Positions 26,785-37,800 of a stretch of 64,000 nt of DNA are shown piece by piece. Under the pieces are notes generated by a model. That model was not told the origin of the DNA. It saw only the letters and a program-made list of their open reading frames with translations, and made no database searches. Within the stretch, counting starts at the first letter, position 1; each line of letters begins with the position of its first letter. Both the position numbers and the translations under genes were made by a program. This DNA is from Polaromonas sp. (lineage in GTDB: Bacteria; Pseudomonadota; Gammaproteobacteria; Burkholderiales; Burkholderiaceae_C): the NCBI GenBank assembly GCA_028291985.1, contig JAQGNE010000021.1:1-64000 (forward strand). Reading direction: 5' to 3'.

Positions 26785-28368
26785 ATGAACGCATTGATTT
26801 CAGTTTCTGACAAAAGTGGCATTGTTGAGTTTGCACAGGCCTTGCACGCGCTCAATATCCGGCTGTTGTCGACCGGCGGCACTGCAAAGCTGCTGCTTGA
26901 TGCGGGCCTGCCTGTGACGGAAGTCGCAGATCACACGAATTTCCCGGAGATGCTGGACGGCCGCGTGAAGACGCTTCATCCCAAGATTCACGGCGGTTTG
27001 CTGGCGCGCCGTGAGGTACCGGAGCACATGGCGGCGCTCAAAACACACGGCATCGAAACCATTGATCTGCTGATCGTCAATCTTTACCCGTTCGAAGCCA
27101 CGGTTGCAAAGGAAGGCTGCACGCTGGAAGACGCCATTGAAAACATAGACATCGGCGGGCCAGCCATGGTGCGGTCCGCAGCCAAGAACTGGAAGGATGT
27201 CGGAGTGCTTACCGACGCGTCGCAATATGCAGGGGTGATCGCCGAGCTACAGGACGCGGGAAAGCTGACCGACAAGACCCGTTTTGCGCTGTCGGTAGCG
27301 GCGTTCAACCGAATCAGCCAGTACGACGGCGCGATCAGCGACTACCTGTCCGCCATTGGAGACGCGGGTGAGAAGAGTCTGTTTCCTGCCCAGTCCAATG
27401 GCCGATTCGTCAAGGTTCAGGACCTGCGCTACGGCGAAAATTCGCATCAGCAGGCCGCGTTGTACCGTGACCTTCACCCCGCACCGGGTTCGCTGGTAAC
27501 GGCCACACAACTGCAGGGCAAGGAGCTCTCGTACAACAATATTGCCGACGCTGACGCTGCCTGGGAGTGCGTCAAGGGCTTTGATTTGCTGAAGGACGGC
27601 GCTGCCTGCGTGATCGTCAAGCATGCGAATCCTTGCGGCGTGGCCATCGGCAAGGACGGGCTGGATGCGTACAGCAAGGCCCTCAGAACTGATCCAACAT
27701 CGGCATTTGGCGGCATCATTGCGCTCAACTGCCCATTGGACGAGCGTGTGGCGCTACAGATTTCAAAGCAGTTTGTCGAAGTGCTGATCGCCCCGGCTTT
27801 CAGCCCCGAAGCCTTGGACATCTTCAAGGCCAAGGCCAACGTGCGCATCCTGCAGATCGCGCTACCGGCTGGCGGCGCCACGGCCTGGCAGAACGGCCGC
27901 AACTTCATGGACGTGAAGCGGGTGGGCTCAGGTCTGTTGATGCAGACAGCCGACAACCATGAGCTCTCGATTGCTGACCTAAAAGTGGTGAGCCGCCTGC
28001 AGCCAACGCAGGAGCAGTTGCATGACATGCTGTTTGCCTGGAAGGTTGCCAAGTACGTGAAGTCCAACGCGATTGTGTTTTGTGCGGGCGGCGCCACGCT
28101 GGGCGTTGGCGCAGGTCAGATGAGTCGTATTGACTCCGCGCGCATTGCGTCCATCAAGGCTGCCAATGGCGGGTTGACCTTGCAAGGTTCAGCCGTGGCC
28201 AGCGATGCGTTTTTTCCGTTCCGCGACGGGCTCGATGTGGTGGTGGATGCCGGCGCCGCCTGTGTCATACAGCCTGGTGGTTCGATGCGCGACCAGGAAG
28301 TCATTGATGCAGCGAACGAGCGTCAGGTGGTGATGGTGCTGACCGGTGTGCGCCACTTCAGGCATTGA
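26785..28368 (+). CDS. purH: Bifunctional AICAR transformylase/IMP cyclohydrolase
   Basis: A 527-residue enzyme catalysing the last two steps of IMP synthesis. The N-terminal MGS-like cyclohydrolase domain ([47 protein letters not shown]) is followed by the transformylase domain with [14 protein letters not shown] and KHANPCGVA (catalytic Lys-His). The end [25 protein letters not shown] is typical. It is a single gene 88 bases after fis. A perfect 18-base palindrome begins 4 bases after its stop. Confidence 0.97.
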   Translation: MNALISVSDKSGIVEFAQALHALNIRLLSTGGTAKLLLDAGLPVTEVADHTNFPEMLDGRVKTLHPKIHGGLLARREVPEHMAALKTHGIETIDLLIVNLYPFEATVAKEGCTLEDAIENIDIGGPAMVRSAAKNWKDVGVLTDASQYAGVIAELQDAGKLTDKTRFALSVAAFNRISQYDGAISDYLSAIGDAGEKSLFPAQSNGRFVKVQDLRYGENSHQQAALYRDLHPAPGSLVTATQLQGKELSYNNIADADAAWECVKGFDLLKDGAACVIVKHANPCGVAIGKDGLDAYSKALRTDPTSAFGGIIALNCPLDERVALQISKQFVEVLIAPAFSPEALDIFKAKANVRILQIALPAGGATAWQNGRNFMDVKRVGSGLLMQTADNHELSIADLKVVSRLQPTQEQLHDMLFAWKVAKYVKSNAIVFCAGGATLGVGAGQMSRIDSARIASIKAANGGLTLQGSAVASDAFFPFRDGLDVVVDAGAACVIQPGGSMRDQEVIDAANERQVVMVLTGVRHFRH

Positions 28369-28371
28369 CAA

Positions 28372-28389
28372 GTTTTTTACGTAAAAAAC
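28372..28389. repeat. Perfect 18-base palindrome after purH
   Basis: GTTTTTTACGTAAAAAAC reads the same on both strands. It lies directly after the purH stop and before a dispersed hairpin repeat, where it may help end transcription, although it lacks a GC stem. Confidence 0.5.
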
Positions 28390-28437
28390 AGCCCTAGCCC
28401 TTTAGGTACAAGTGGTTATAGCTATAAATTAAATAGC
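28390..28437 (-). repeat. Dispersed hairpin repeat, copy 4
   Basis: The core GCTATAAATTAAATAGC (28421-28437) is preceded by AGCCCTAGCCCTTTAGG, that is, the same element as copies 1-3 in reverse orientation. It lies between the convergent purH and hemL genes. Confidence 0.7.
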
Positions 28438-28524
28438 AAAATCTGGAGCGAATGCAGTTCCAGATGCCGCGCCTGTGATGCTAAGCCGCGCGCCTGCTGC
28501 GTGCAGGCGACGCTTTGTGCTGGA

Positions 28525-29847
28525 TTACATCCGTGAAAAATAGCGATGCGCCGCGCTCACCGTCGCTTCAATATCGGCTGCGGTGTGCGCGGCGCTGACA
28601 AAGCCGGCCTCGTATAGCGCAGGCGCGTAGTAGATGCCGTCGTCCAGCATGGCGTGAAAGAAGCGGTTGAATGCCGGGCTATCGGTGGTCATCACAGTAG
28701 CGTAGTTTTGGGGCAGCTGATCCAGCAGGAAAAAACCGAACATGCCGCCTTCGCTGTCGGTGCAAAAAGGGACGCCCGTCTGGCTGGCAGCCGCGCTCAG
28801 TCCTGTTACCAGACTGCGCGTGCGTGCCGACAGGGTGTGATAAAAGTCCGGTTTTTGTATCTCACGCAGCGTGGCCAGACCGCAAGCCGTTGCCACTGGA
28901 TTGCCTGACAGCGTGCCGGCCTGGTAGACAGGCCCCATTGGCGCAAGCTGCTCCATGACCTGCCGGCTCCCGCCAAAAGCCGCCAGCGGCATGCCGCCGC
29001 CAATGACCTTGCCCAGCACCGTCATGTCAGGTTTGAACCCTGGAATGCTCCGGGCGTAAACACTTTGCGCGCCGCCAAGCGCCACGCGAAAACCCGTCAT
29101 CACCTCGTCGAACACCAGCAGTGTGCCGTGCGCGGTACACAGCTCGCGGCAACGCTTCATGAAAGGAATGCTGGCACGCACGAAATTCATGTTACCGGCG
29201 ATGGGCTCGATCATCAGGCAGGCGATGGTGTTGCCGTGCAGGGCAAATGCCTCTTCCAGCTGCGCGATGTGGTTGTATTCCAGCACCAGAGTGTGCTGCA
29301 CAACCTCGGGAGGAACGCCTGCGCTGGTGGGGTTGCCAAAGGTTGCAAGCCCGGAACCGGCCTTGACCAGCAGGGCGTCGGCATGGCCGTGATAGCAGCC
29401 TTCGAACTTGATGATCTTGCTGCGCCCGGTGGCGCCGCGGGCCAGGCGGATGGCGCTCATCGCGGCTTCTGTGCCTGAACTCACCAGCCTGACCATCTCC
29501 AGAGAAGGCACGAGTTTGACGATTTCCTCGGCCAGTTCCACCTCCCGCTCGGTCGGCGCGCCGAACGAAAAACCTTCCAGCAAAGCTGCCTGCACTGCCT
29601 CAACAACTGCCGGATGTCCATGGCCCAGAATCATCGGTCCCCAGGAGCCGATGTAGTCGATATAGCGCTTGCCGTCCGCGTCCCAGAAGTGGGCGCCTGC
29701 AGCTCGCTGCACGAAACGGGGCGTGCCGCCGACCGCCTTGAAAGCCCGAACCGGCGAATTGACCCCGCCAGGGATCAGCTGTTTTGCACGTTGGAAAAGC
29801 GACTCGTTGCGGGATGGGCCCGATGGTTTAGTGTTTGGTAGTTCCAT
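28525..29847 (-). CDS. hemL: Glutamate-1-semialdehyde 2,1-aminomutase
   Basis: A 440-residue PLP enzyme of tetrapyrrole synthesis. I chose the ATG at 29847 because [25 protein letters not shown] follows, as in other HemL; the same frame stays open much further upstream but only as a shadow of thiD. Motifs include [20 protein letters not shown], the PLP aspartate region [17 protein letters not shown], and the PLP lysine in [18 protein letters not shown]. Its start overlaps the end of thiD by 20 bases, suggesting translational coupling. Confidence 0.96.
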   Translation of the reverse strand: MELPNTKPSGPSRNESLFQRAKQLIPGGVNSPVRAFKAVGGTPRFVQRAAGAHFWDADGKRYIDYIGSWGPMILGHGHPAVVEAVQAALLEGFSFGAPTEREVELAEEIVKLVPSLEMVRLVSSGTEAAMSAIRLARGATGRSKIIKFEGCYHGHADALLVKAGSGLATFGNPTSAGVPPEVVQHTLVLEYNHIAQLEEAFALHGNTIACLMIEPIAGNMNFVRASIPFMKRCRELCTAHGTLLVFDEVMTGFRVALGGAQSVYARSIPGFKPDMTVLGKVIGGGMPLAAFGGSRQVMEQLAPMGPVYQAGTLSGNPVATACGLATLREIQKPDFYHTLSARTRSLVTGLSAAASQTGVPFCTDSEGGMFGFFLLDQLPQNYATVMTTDSPAFNRFFHAMLDDGIYYAPALYEAGFVSAAHTAADIEATVSAAHRYFSRM

Positions 29848-30808
29848 TGGGCGGTAAATCGAAAAAAGGCTTTGCGGGTAACAGGGAGGCGGACGCTTCA
29901 TCGGCTGGCAAGCCGGCTTTCTCAAGGGACGGGTCGCTGCCGCTCTCGTCGTCCTCGGCCTGCGCCCAGAACATGCGGTCTGGCAGCACATGGCCCATTC
30001 CGGGGTGGAAGCCGGCATCAAGGCTGCGGTCAAGGTAGGTGAGCGCTTCGGCGGTGGCGGCCTGCAGGTCATGGCCATTGGCCAGCAGGGCCGACAGCGC
30101 GGCGGACAGCGTCTCGCCAGCACCTGTGAAGACGGCCTCGAAGCGCTCGAATTTTTCGCTGTAAAGCACGGCTTGCGGCGTTGCCAGAACGTTGTCGATG
30201 AACTGGTCGGGCAGGGGAATACCGGTTACCAGTACATAAGGCACCCCCTGCGCGGCAGCGGCCTTGGCAATATCCTTGGCCGAAGGATTGCGGTCACCGG
30301 ACCAGTCGGGCAGCAACCAGCGCCACAGGGTGCTGTGGTTACCCATCAGCAGTGTGGTCTGGGGCAGCATCAATTCGCGGAAAGCGTCCTGGTATGAGTC
30401 GATTTCAGACTCGTCCCACCATGACAGATCAGGCATGTAGGCAATGACCGGAACTTCGGCATAGTCGGATGCGATTTCGGCAATGGCGCTGATGTTCTCC
30501 GGGCTGCCGACAAATCCAACCTTGATAGCACCTGCAGGCATGTCCTCCAACGCTGTCCGTGCCTGCTCGTCCACAGCCTCCTCGTCGAATGCGTAGTGAT
30601 CACGAACTTCCGAGGTGTCGCGGACATAGGCACCCGTCACAACTGCCAGCGGATGCCCGCCGGCGGAACTGATCGCGGTGATGTCGGCTGTCAACCCGCC
30701 TGCCCCGCTAGGGTCGCATGCGTTGAAAACCATCACGCAGGTGGGTGAGGTGTCTTCGTCTGTTTCAGGCGCGGGTTCGGCTGCTGTAACGGGGTTGGGG
30801 TTTGCCAT
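29828..30808 (-). CDS. thiD: Hydroxymethylpyrimidine/phosphomethylpyrimidine kinase ThiD
   Basis: A 326-residue ribokinase-fold protein from the ATG at 30808; upstream open codons extend into the divergent rubredoxin leader and are unlikely. [35 protein letters not shown] matches the ThiD substrate-binding start, and [12 protein letters not shown] and VLVTGIPLP follow. The anion-hole and base motif reads [17 protein letters not shown] where ThiD usually has GTG followed by Cys or Asp. A C-terminal tail of about 50 residues is acidic and Pro/Ala-rich. It provides HMP-PP for thiamine and is linked to hemL. Confidence 0.9.
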   Translation of the reverse strand: MANPNPVTAAEPAPETDEDTSPTCVMVFNACDPSGAGGLTADITAISSAGGHPLAVVTGAYVRDTSEVRDHYAFDEEAVDEQARTALEDMPAGAIKVGFVGSPENISAIAEIASDYAEVPVIAYMPDLSWWDESEIDSYQDAFRELMLPQTTLLMGNHSTLWRWLLPDWSGDRNPSAKDIAKAAAAQGVPYVLVTGIPLPDQFIDNVLATPQAVLYSEKFERFEAVFTGAGETLSAALSALLANGHDLQAATAEALTYLDRSLDAGFHPGMGHVLPDRMFWAQAEDDESGSDPSLEKAGLPADEASASLLPAKPFFDLPPNGTTKH

Positions 30809-30889
30809 AGGCTGCAATTTTGCCTCGTACGCGATTAGCAACGCTGCCTCGATACAATTGTTGCATTCTATTTGAAGGCAACTTAAGCT

Positions 30890-31063
30890 GTGACCCAAAC
30901 AACGACCTGGATGTGCTTGATCTGTGGGTGGATTTACGACGAGGTAACAGGCTCGCCAGAGCATGGTTTGGCGGCCGGTACACCTTGGTCTGAAGTCCCT
31001 ATGAACTGGACTTGCCCTGAATGCGGAGCCCGCAAGGAAGACTTCGAAATGGTCGAAATCTAG
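30890..31063 (+). CDS. rubA: Rubredoxin
   Basis: A 57-residue protein starting with GTG at 30890, with a GAAGG sequence about 10 bases upstream. The two iron-binding pairs are C9-x-x-C12-G (MCLICGWIYDE) and C42-x-x-C45-G (WTCPECGARKEDFEMVEI), with GLAAGTPWSEVPMNW between them. This is the canonical small rubredoxin that carries single electrons. It is too short and starts with GTG, so standard ORF calls miss it. It precedes pilG by 83 bases on the same strand and is divergent from thiD. Confidence 0.96.
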   Translation: MTQTTTWMCLICGWIYDEVTGSPEHGLAAGTPWSEVPMNWTCPECGARKEDFEMVEI

Positions 31064-31146
31064 GGCGATCCGTTCGCCTGGCTTGGCATAACAATTGCTG
31101 AGCTTGTGGGTAGTCGGACGGTGTTGCAAATACAGGAGCGAAGACA

Positions 31147-31545
31147 GTGAGCATTAGTAGTTCCGGACTCAAGGTCTTGGTTATCGACGACAGCAATACC
31201 ATCAGGCGCAGTGCCGAAATTTTTCTGAAGCAGGGCGGACACGAAGTCATGCTGGCGGAGGATGGTTTTGATGCGCTGGCCAAGGTCAACGACTACCAGC
31301 CCAACCTTATTTTTTGCGACATCCTCATGCCGCGTCTGGACGGGTATCAGACCTGCGCCATCATCAAGCGCAATGCGCGATTTGCAACAGTTCCTATTGT
31401 CATGCTGTCATCAAAAGACGGTGTGTTCGACAAGGCCCGCGGCCGCATGGTCGGCTCTCAGGATTACCTGACCAAACCTTTTACCAAAGACCAGTTGCTG
31501 CGGACCGTGATGGACCTCGGCGGAATAGCACAAGGAGTAGCTTAA
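31147..31545 (+). CDS. pilG: Twitching-motility response regulator PilG
   Basis: A 132-residue single receiver domain: acidic pair in KVLVIDDSNTIRRSAEIFL, phosphoacceptor Asp in LIFCDILMPRLDGYQTC, and the KPFTKDQLL end. Gene order (then pilH, pilI, pilJ, pilL) identifies it as PilG, the CheY-like output that promotes type IV pilus extension. An AGGAGCG ribosome-binding sequence lies upstream. The stop overlaps the pilH start (TAATG). Confidence 0.95.
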   Translation: MSISSSGLKVLVIDDSNTIRRSAEIFLKQGGHEVMLAEDGFDALAKVNDYQPNLIFCDILMPRLDGYQTCAIIKRNARFATVPIVMLSSKDGVFDKARGRMVGSQDYLTKPFTKDQLLRTVMDLGGIAQGVA

Positions 31546-31910
31546 TGACGATAAAGAAAATTCTGGTCGTGGATGATTCAAAGACTGAATTGATGTACCT
31601 GACCGACTTGTTGGTGAAGAACGGTTTTTCGGTCAAGACCGCTGAAAATGCAGAAGACGCCTTCAGGCGCCTCGCAGAAGAAAAACCGGAGCTCATCTTG
31701 ATGGATGTTGTGATGCCAGGTCAAAACGGCTTTCAGCTCACCCGAGCCATCACACGCGATCCGTTGTACTCGGATATCCCCATCATGATGTGTACCAGCA
31801 AGAATCAGGAAACTGATCGCGTTTGGGGTATGCGTCAGGGTGCCAGGGACTACATCACCAAGCCGGTGGATGCTGCCGAGTTGATGGCAAAAATCAAGGC
31901 TCTCGGCTGA
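31545..31910 (+). CDS. pilH: Twitching-motility response regulator PilH
   Basis: A 121-residue receiver with KKILVVDDSKTELMYLTDLL, phosphoacceptor Asp in LILMDVVMPGQNGFQL, and DYITKPVDAAELMAKIKAL. Its ATG at 31545 shares a base with the pilG stop, and AAGGAG lies 8 bases before it. PilH is the second CheY-like regulator, usually linked to pilus retraction or acting as a phosphate sink. Confidence 0.95.
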   Translation: MTIKKILVVDDSKTELMYLTDLLVKNGFSVKTAENAEDAFRRLAEEKPELILMDVVMPGQNGFQLTRAITRDPLYSDIPIMMCTSKNQETDRVWGMRQGARDYITKPVDAAELMAKIKALG

Positions 31911-31926
31911 GACCTGACAGCAGCTT

Positions 31927-32457
31927 ATGGCCAACAGACAAGCCCTTCGTGAACTCCAGACCCGTCTTGCCGACCGGCTGCAGATAGCCCGTACGCAGGG
32001 TGTGGCGCCGTCATGGCTTGCGGTGGAGGCAGGCGGCAACAATTATCTTTTTCCGATGGCTCAGGCTGGCGAGATTTTCCCTGCGGTTGTCACCCAGTCG
32101 GTGCCCTACACGCAGTCCTGGTTTTTAGGTGTTGCGAATCTGCGGGGCGGATTGTTCGGCGTGGTGGACATGGCAAGTTATGTCACTGGGCTGCCGCTGG
32201 CGGTGAAAACCGAGATGGCCCGGAAAGAGTCGCGCCTGGTCACACTCAACAGCGCCCTTGAAGTCAACTGCGCATTGCTGATTGACCGCCTTGCTGGATT
32301 GCGCAACCAGGAGGCCTTTGTAGATTTTTCCGCCAAAGCGTCGGATGCGCCTGCCTACTTTGGCAATCAATACATAGACCAGAGCGGTGCTGTCTGGCAG
32401 GAAATTAACTTGCAACTGTTGGCCCAGCAGGCCAATTTTTTGACAATCGGCGCATAG
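31927..32457 (+). CDS. pilI: Chemotaxis adaptor PilI (CheW-like)
   Basis: A 176-residue CheW-domain protein (WLAVEAGGNNYLFPMAQAGEIFPAVVTQSVPYTQSWFLGVANLRGGLFGVVDMASYV). The phrase GVANLRGGLFGVVD corresponds to the CheW core. It couples the receptor PilJ to the kinase PilL. It is 16 bases downstream of pilH. Confidence 0.94.
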   Translation: MANRQALRELQTRLADRLQIARTQGVAPSWLAVEAGGNNYLFPMAQAGEIFPAVVTQSVPYTQSWFLGVANLRGGLFGVVDMASYVTGLPLAVKTEMARKESRLVTLNSALEVNCALLIDRLAGLRNQEAFVDFSAKASDAPAYFGNQYIDQSGAVWQEINLQLLAQQANFLTIGA

Positions 32458-32483
32458 GCGCAGCGTTACCCGGAAGGCCCACC

Positions 32484-34772
32484 ATGTCTGTTCTTGAGCA
32501 ATTCCAGAAAATCTTTAAAACCAAGTCCCCGCAGCCTGCCGACAGTGTGGACATGAGTTCCATGGGGGCGGCACCGGACTCCGTGGCGGTATCGATGGAT
32601 GACATGTCCATGAGCGCGACAGCCGTGCGCGAAGCCGGAAGCGACGATGCGTTCGGTTCCGGAAGCGGCGATGCTTCCGACCAGGTGCTTGCTGTCCCCG
32701 ACGCCGATCTTCTGAAGTTGCCATTGTTGGGCCAACGCACGATTGCTCAGCATCAGCGTATCTTGCTGAGTCTGCTGGGCTTGTCGGTGTTGGTTTTAGG
32801 GGCGGTTGCATACCGCGCGTTGAATCAGGCCGAGACGGTTTCGCAGCAGGTGGCTGCTACAGGCCAGTCGCTGATGCAGTCGCAGCGTCTTGCCAAATCG
32901 GTGTCACAGGCATTGGTGGGTAGTGCCCAGGCCTTCCCGGACGTTCGTGAAAGCTCGGACGTTCTCGCCAAGACGGTCAGGGGTTTGAAGTCCAGCGACG
33001 ACAGCCTTCAGCTCAAGGCGGTCAGCCAGGATCTGCAGCCCGATATCGAGAAAGTTGTTCCCCTGATGGAGAAGGCCGAGAAAAACGCGGCCACCGTCAT
33101 GGGCCAGCAGCACATTCTGACGCAGGTGGGCCACGCGCTGCGAACCATCAATCGTCAGTCGTCGGATTTGCTGGAGATCGCCGAGACCGTGTCTTCGCTA
33201 AAGCTTCAGCAGAATGCACCACCGGCCGAAATTTCTGCCTCCGGACAGTTGGTGATGCTGACGCAGCGAATCGGTAAATCGGCCAACGAGTTTCTGACCA
33301 TGGAAGGTGTGAGCCCCGAAGCTGTTTTCTTGCTGGGTAAAGATCTGAATTCGTTCAAGGAGATTTCCCAGGGTCTTCAGGAGGGCAGCCCCGAACTGCG
33401 TTTGACTGGCTCCAAGGACCCCCAGACGCGTGAACGTCTTGAAGCGTTGATGGCGCTCTATGAGCAGACGCGTGTACAGGCTGGCGCAATTCTGGGTAAT
33501 CTGCAGGGGCTCGTCTCTGCACGTGAGGCACAGGCATCCATCCTTGCAGACAGCGAGCCACTGCGCCGTGGTCTTGAAGACCTGCAGAGCAAGCTGTCGT
33601 CGCAATCCGGTCTGGGTGCCGGTTCGGTGGCTGCGTTGATCGTGGCCGCGCTCTTCGGCTTGACCTGCGCTATCGGTATTGCTCGCGTTCAGCTGCAGGA
33701 CAGCCGCCAGCGCCAGACCGTTGCTGAAAGGCGGCAGCTGGAAGCGCGCGGACAGGAGCAGGACGCCAAGCGGGTCAATGACGCCAACCAGGCCGCGATC
33801 TTGCGTCTGATGAACGAATTGCAGACAGTTGCTGAAGGTGACCTCACACAGGAAGCTACCGTTACCGAAGACATAACCGGCGCTATTGCCGACTCGGTGA
33901 ACTACACCGTTGAAGAGTTGCGCCAGCTGGTCGGCAACGTACAGAACACTGCGACCCGTGTGGCTCAGACCACCGCCCAGGTTGAGAGCACTTCTACTGA
34001 ACTTCTCGCCGCCTCGACAGAGCAGTTGCGCGAGATTCGCGAGACCGGTCAGTCAGTGCTGGACATGGCTTCCCGAATCAACGAGGTGTCGACCCAGGCC
34101 CAGGAGTCTTCTCATGTTGCGCGCCAGTCGCTGACAGCTGCCGAGTCCGGCCTGCAAGCGGTGCAGAACGCCATCGGCGGTATGAACTCCATCCGGGATC
34201 AGATCCAGGAAACGTCCAAACGAATCAAGCGACTCGGTGAGTCGTCACAGGAGATTGGCGAGATCACGGAACTGATTTCCGACATTACCGAGCAGACGAA
34301 CGTGCTGGCGCTGAACGCTGCCATTCAAGCTGCGTCGGCTGGTGAGGCCGGGCGAGGCTTCTCGGTGGTGGCGGAAGAGGTGCAGCGACTGGCCGAGCGT
34401 TCCGCAGACGCCACGCGCCAGATTTCAGCCCTTGTGAAAGCGATTCAAACCGACACACAAGACGCGGTAGCCGCTATGGAGCGCTCGACACAGGGTGTGG
34501 TTGAAGGTGCAAAGTTGTCCGATAACGCAGGTACGGCACTGTCGGAGATTGACCGCGTGTCCAGGCGTCTGGCTGATCTGATCGAACAGATTTCAAAGTC
34601 GGCATCGCGCGAGGCCGAGTCCGCCAACGTGGTGGCCGGCAACATTCAGCATATTTTTGCCGTGACAGAACAGACCGGTGAAGGCACGCGTTCAACAGCG
34701 CAGCAGGTGCGCGATTTGTCCCGCATGGCTGAGGAGCTTCGGCAATCGGTATCGCGATTCAAAATTGCTTGA
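32484..34772 (+). CDS. pilJ: Methyl-accepting chemotaxis protein PilJ
   Basis: A 762-residue receptor. A cytoplasmic-looking 90-residue N-terminal extension rich in Ser/Asp/Met precedes transmembrane helix 1 (about 92-112). A helical periplasmic domain follows, then helix 2 (about 381-402), HAMP, and a long signalling coiled coil whose tip reads TEQTNVLALNAAIQAASAGEAGRGFSVVAEEVQRLAERSA, the PilJ version with AIQAAS. It senses surface contact or other cues for the pilus chemosensory array. No CheR- or CheB-like gene (pilK/chpB) follows. Confidence 0.95.
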   Translation: MSVLEQFQKIFKTKSPQPADSVDMSSMGAAPDSVAVSMDDMSMSATAVREAGSDDAFGSGSGDASDQVLAVPDADLLKLPLLGQRTIAQHQRILLSLLGLSVLVLGAVAYRALNQAETVSQQVAATGQSLMQSQRLAKSVSQALVGSAQAFPDVRESSDVLAKTVRGLKSSDDSLQLKAVSQDLQPDIEKVVPLMEKAEKNAATVMGQQHILTQVGHALRTINRQSSDLLEIAETVSSLKLQQNAPPAEISASGQLVMLTQRIGKSANEFLTMEGVSPEAVFLLGKDLNSFKEISQGLQEGSPELRLTGSKDPQTRERLEALMALYEQTRVQAGAILGNLQGLVSAREAQASILADSEPLRRGLEDLQSKLSSQSGLGAGSVAALIVAALFGLTCAIGIARVQLQDSRQRQTVAERRQLEARGQEQDAKRVNDANQAAILRLMNELQTVAEGDLTQEATVTEDITGAIADSVNYTVEELRQLVGNVQNTATRVAQTTAQVESTSTELLAASTEQLREIRETGQSVLDMASRINEVSTQAQESSHVARQSLTAAESGLQAVQNAIGGMNSIRDQIQETSKRIKRLGESSQEIGEITELISDITEQTNVLALNAAIQAASAGEAGRGFSVVAEEVQRLAERSADATRQISALVKAIQTDTQDAVAAMERSTQGVVEGAKLSDNAGTALSEIDRVSRRLADLIEQISKSASREAESANVVAGNIQHIFAVTEQTGEGTRSTAQQVRDLSRMAEELRQSVSRFKIA

Positions 34773-34839
34773 TCTTGTGCTGTCAGCCGCATGATCTACG
34801 TGCCTGAATCGATCCGTACCTTGAACCGGCCTGTTATTT

Positions 34840-37800
34840 ATGCAATCCAACGCCTTCAATTCGACAGCAACCGAGCTTGATCCGGCCATCAATGATCTTG
34901 GCCCACTTGCCTGGGTTCTGGACGAACTCAGGAAATCTCTCGATGGCGCGGCCAAGGCGCTCAAGCGGTTCGTAAGAGATGCTGAAGCCGCCAGAGGGTC
35001 TGATCTGGGAGCGCTTGACGCCAGCCAGTTAAGGCTTGCCCGTCAGCAACTGCATCAAGCGGTCGGCGCGCTCGAAATGGTCGGTTTGGCAGGGCCGGCG
35101 CTGGTGCTACGCAGCATGGAGGCGGCTGTGCAAAGGTTTGTACAGCAGCCTGGGCAGTGCAGCCAGGATGCTGCCGCAAAGATTGAGCGCGCGAGCTTTG
35201 CGCTGACGGAATATCTTGAGGGCCTGCTTGCAGACCGGCCAGTCTCGGCCGTTTCATTGTTCCCCCAATACCGGGATGTCCAGGAACTGGTCCGTGCTGA
35301 CCGTATTCATCCGGCGGACCTGTGGGCGAACGAGTGGCGCTGGCTTGAGCCCCAGTTCGAACCACGTGTGCCCGCCCAGGTCTATGGTGATGCGGTGCGC
35401 GCGACATTCGATCAATCGGTGCTGCAGATTATGAAGGGCAATACTCGTCAATCGGCCCTGACACTCAAGGAACTTGCGCTTGGTTTGTCGGTAGGTCAGG
35501 CTGATCGCCAATGCCGAATTTTCTGGGTGCTTGCTGCGGCATATTTCGAAGCCATAACGCATGGACTGATCGGTTCTGACGTCTACGTGAGGCGTGCAGC
35601 CTCGCGCATACTTTTGCAGTATCTGGCGCTCAGCAAAGGAAACCCCACCATATCGGAACGCCTGGCGCAGGATCTTTTGTTCTTCTGCTCCCAGGCGATC
35701 GCGGCTAGGGCGATTGATACACCGGTGCTGTCTGCTGTACGTGCGGTTTACGGCCTTGCTCGTTTCAGGCCTGTCGAGTATGAGACGGTCCAGTTTGGCC
35801 GTTTCGACCCGGCATTGCTCGCGCAGGCGCGCAAACGCATTGTCTCGGCGAAGGAAACATGGTCGTCACTTTCGGCGGGCGACGTCAACAAATTCAAGCT
35901 CGTGGTGGACCAGTTCAGTCTGGTGACCGATTCGCTGGTCAAGTTGCATCCTCCGAGCGAGCCGCTAGCCCAAGCGCTCACGCGGGCGGTGGAAAAAACC
36001 GCGCAGTCTGGTACGGCGCCCGATATCGAACTGGCAATGGAGGTTGCAACCTCGGTTCTCTATCTCGAAGCAGCTTTCGAAGATCTGGACCCCAGAGACG
36101 CACAACTGGCTGACCGCACAAGGCATCTTGCTGAGCGGCTCGATGGTGTGCGAACCGGCGGTCAACCGCAGCCGCTTGAGTCGTGGATGGAAGAGCTCTA
36201 CCGGCGAGTGAGCGATAAACAGACGATGGGCAGCGTGGTAGGTGAACTTCGGGTGTCTCTGAGCGAGCTTGAGAAATCCCTGGACCAATTTTTCCGCAAT
36301 CCTGCAGACAAGGCGGTATTGCGAGGAGTCCCTGGCCAGTTGTCGCAGATGCGCGGTGTCCTGTCTGTGCTGGGCCTGGGGCAGGCCTCTCAAGCTGTGC
36401 TGCGCATGCGCGATAGCGTAGAGCAGATGCTGGTCACGGAGGTGGACGAACAGCACGCTAGAGCAGCAGGCACTTTTGACGCGTTAGGGAACAACCTCGG
36501 TGCTCTGAGCTTCCTGATCGACATGCTGAACTATCAACCGTCGCTTGCAAAAAAGCTTTTCGTCTACGACGACGTGAAGGGCGAACTCAAACCGTTGATG
36601 GGCCGCACCAACCGCATCGAGGATGCGGCAGCCAGCATCACCGTGCATGGTGAAGAACAGGCCAACGCAGGGACATCTGCCGATGTAGTTGCTGACATCG
36701 GGGATGCGGCCAAGTCGACTCTGGCCGACCTTGATATGGGCGCCTTTGATGTGGTTGCGCAGTGTCCGGCCATTGTCGCGCCGGCTCAAGAGGTGTCTTT
36801 GATTGATGCTCAGGCGGGTAAACAACCCACCGAACAGCCAGCGGAGCTGTCGGTCCAGTTGGCTGCTGAGTTCACAGCTGACGTTAGCGCCGAGTACCTG
36901 CTGACATCGTCAAGCGCGGCCGACCTCGCGCCGCTTACACAAGTTGTAGAAGCCACAACCGAAACCGACGATTTCGAAGAAGATGACCTGCTGGATATTT
37001 TTCTGGACGAAGCCAGAGAAGTTTCCACCAATGGTCTGGAAGCGGTCCGCGCGCTGGCCGAGGAGCCGGGCGACATCAGCCAGTTGACGATTCTTCGCCG
37101 GGCCTTCCACACCCTGAAAGGCAGCTCGCGCATGGTGGGCCTGACCGTATTTGGTGACGCTGCATGGTCCATGGAGCAAGTGCTCAACAGCTGGCTTGCT
37201 GACCAGAAACCGGCCAGCAAACCTTTGCAAGCATTGGCTGGAGATGCGCTCGCAGGTTTCGCGCTGTGGATCGAGGATATCGCGTCGGGGCAGGATAAGC
37301 ATTGGGATGCTCTGTCTTTTCAGATCCCTGCTGATGCCATGCGGACCGAAGGGCGTTCGATCCCGCTGGTCTTGCCAACCTGCGCTGTATCGGATTCCAG
37401 CGGTACGGTGGCTCCTCAAGCAACCGCATTGCCTTTGGTCGTGATGGATGATGAGGCTTTGCCTCTTTCGCTTGAGCCTGTCCTTGTCGATGTGACTGCC
37501 AGTGGTGGGCAAGCGGACGATATCTACGCCCGCTTCGACTTTGGCTTGTCTGACACATCCACAACGGTTGTCACGGTGGCATCGCCGGACCTGGCCGATG
37601 CGGAAGACTACATGCTGGAGCTGTCAGAGCCGATGTCAGACGCCGGTATTCCCGCTCTTTACCTGAGCACGCCGATTGCCTCCATGGATGAGCCTGTTGC
37701 TGCCAACGGTGCTCCAAATGCAGAGCCACAAGCGATAGAAACGCAAACGTCGGAGGTCGACGGCTTTTCTTTTGACGCAGACGTTGAGATTGATAATCCT

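Noticed and set aside
29848-30123. Extension of the hemL frame upstream of 29847
   Set aside because: The extra codons overlap thiD and give a Pro/Arg-rich sequence unlike any HemL N-terminus.
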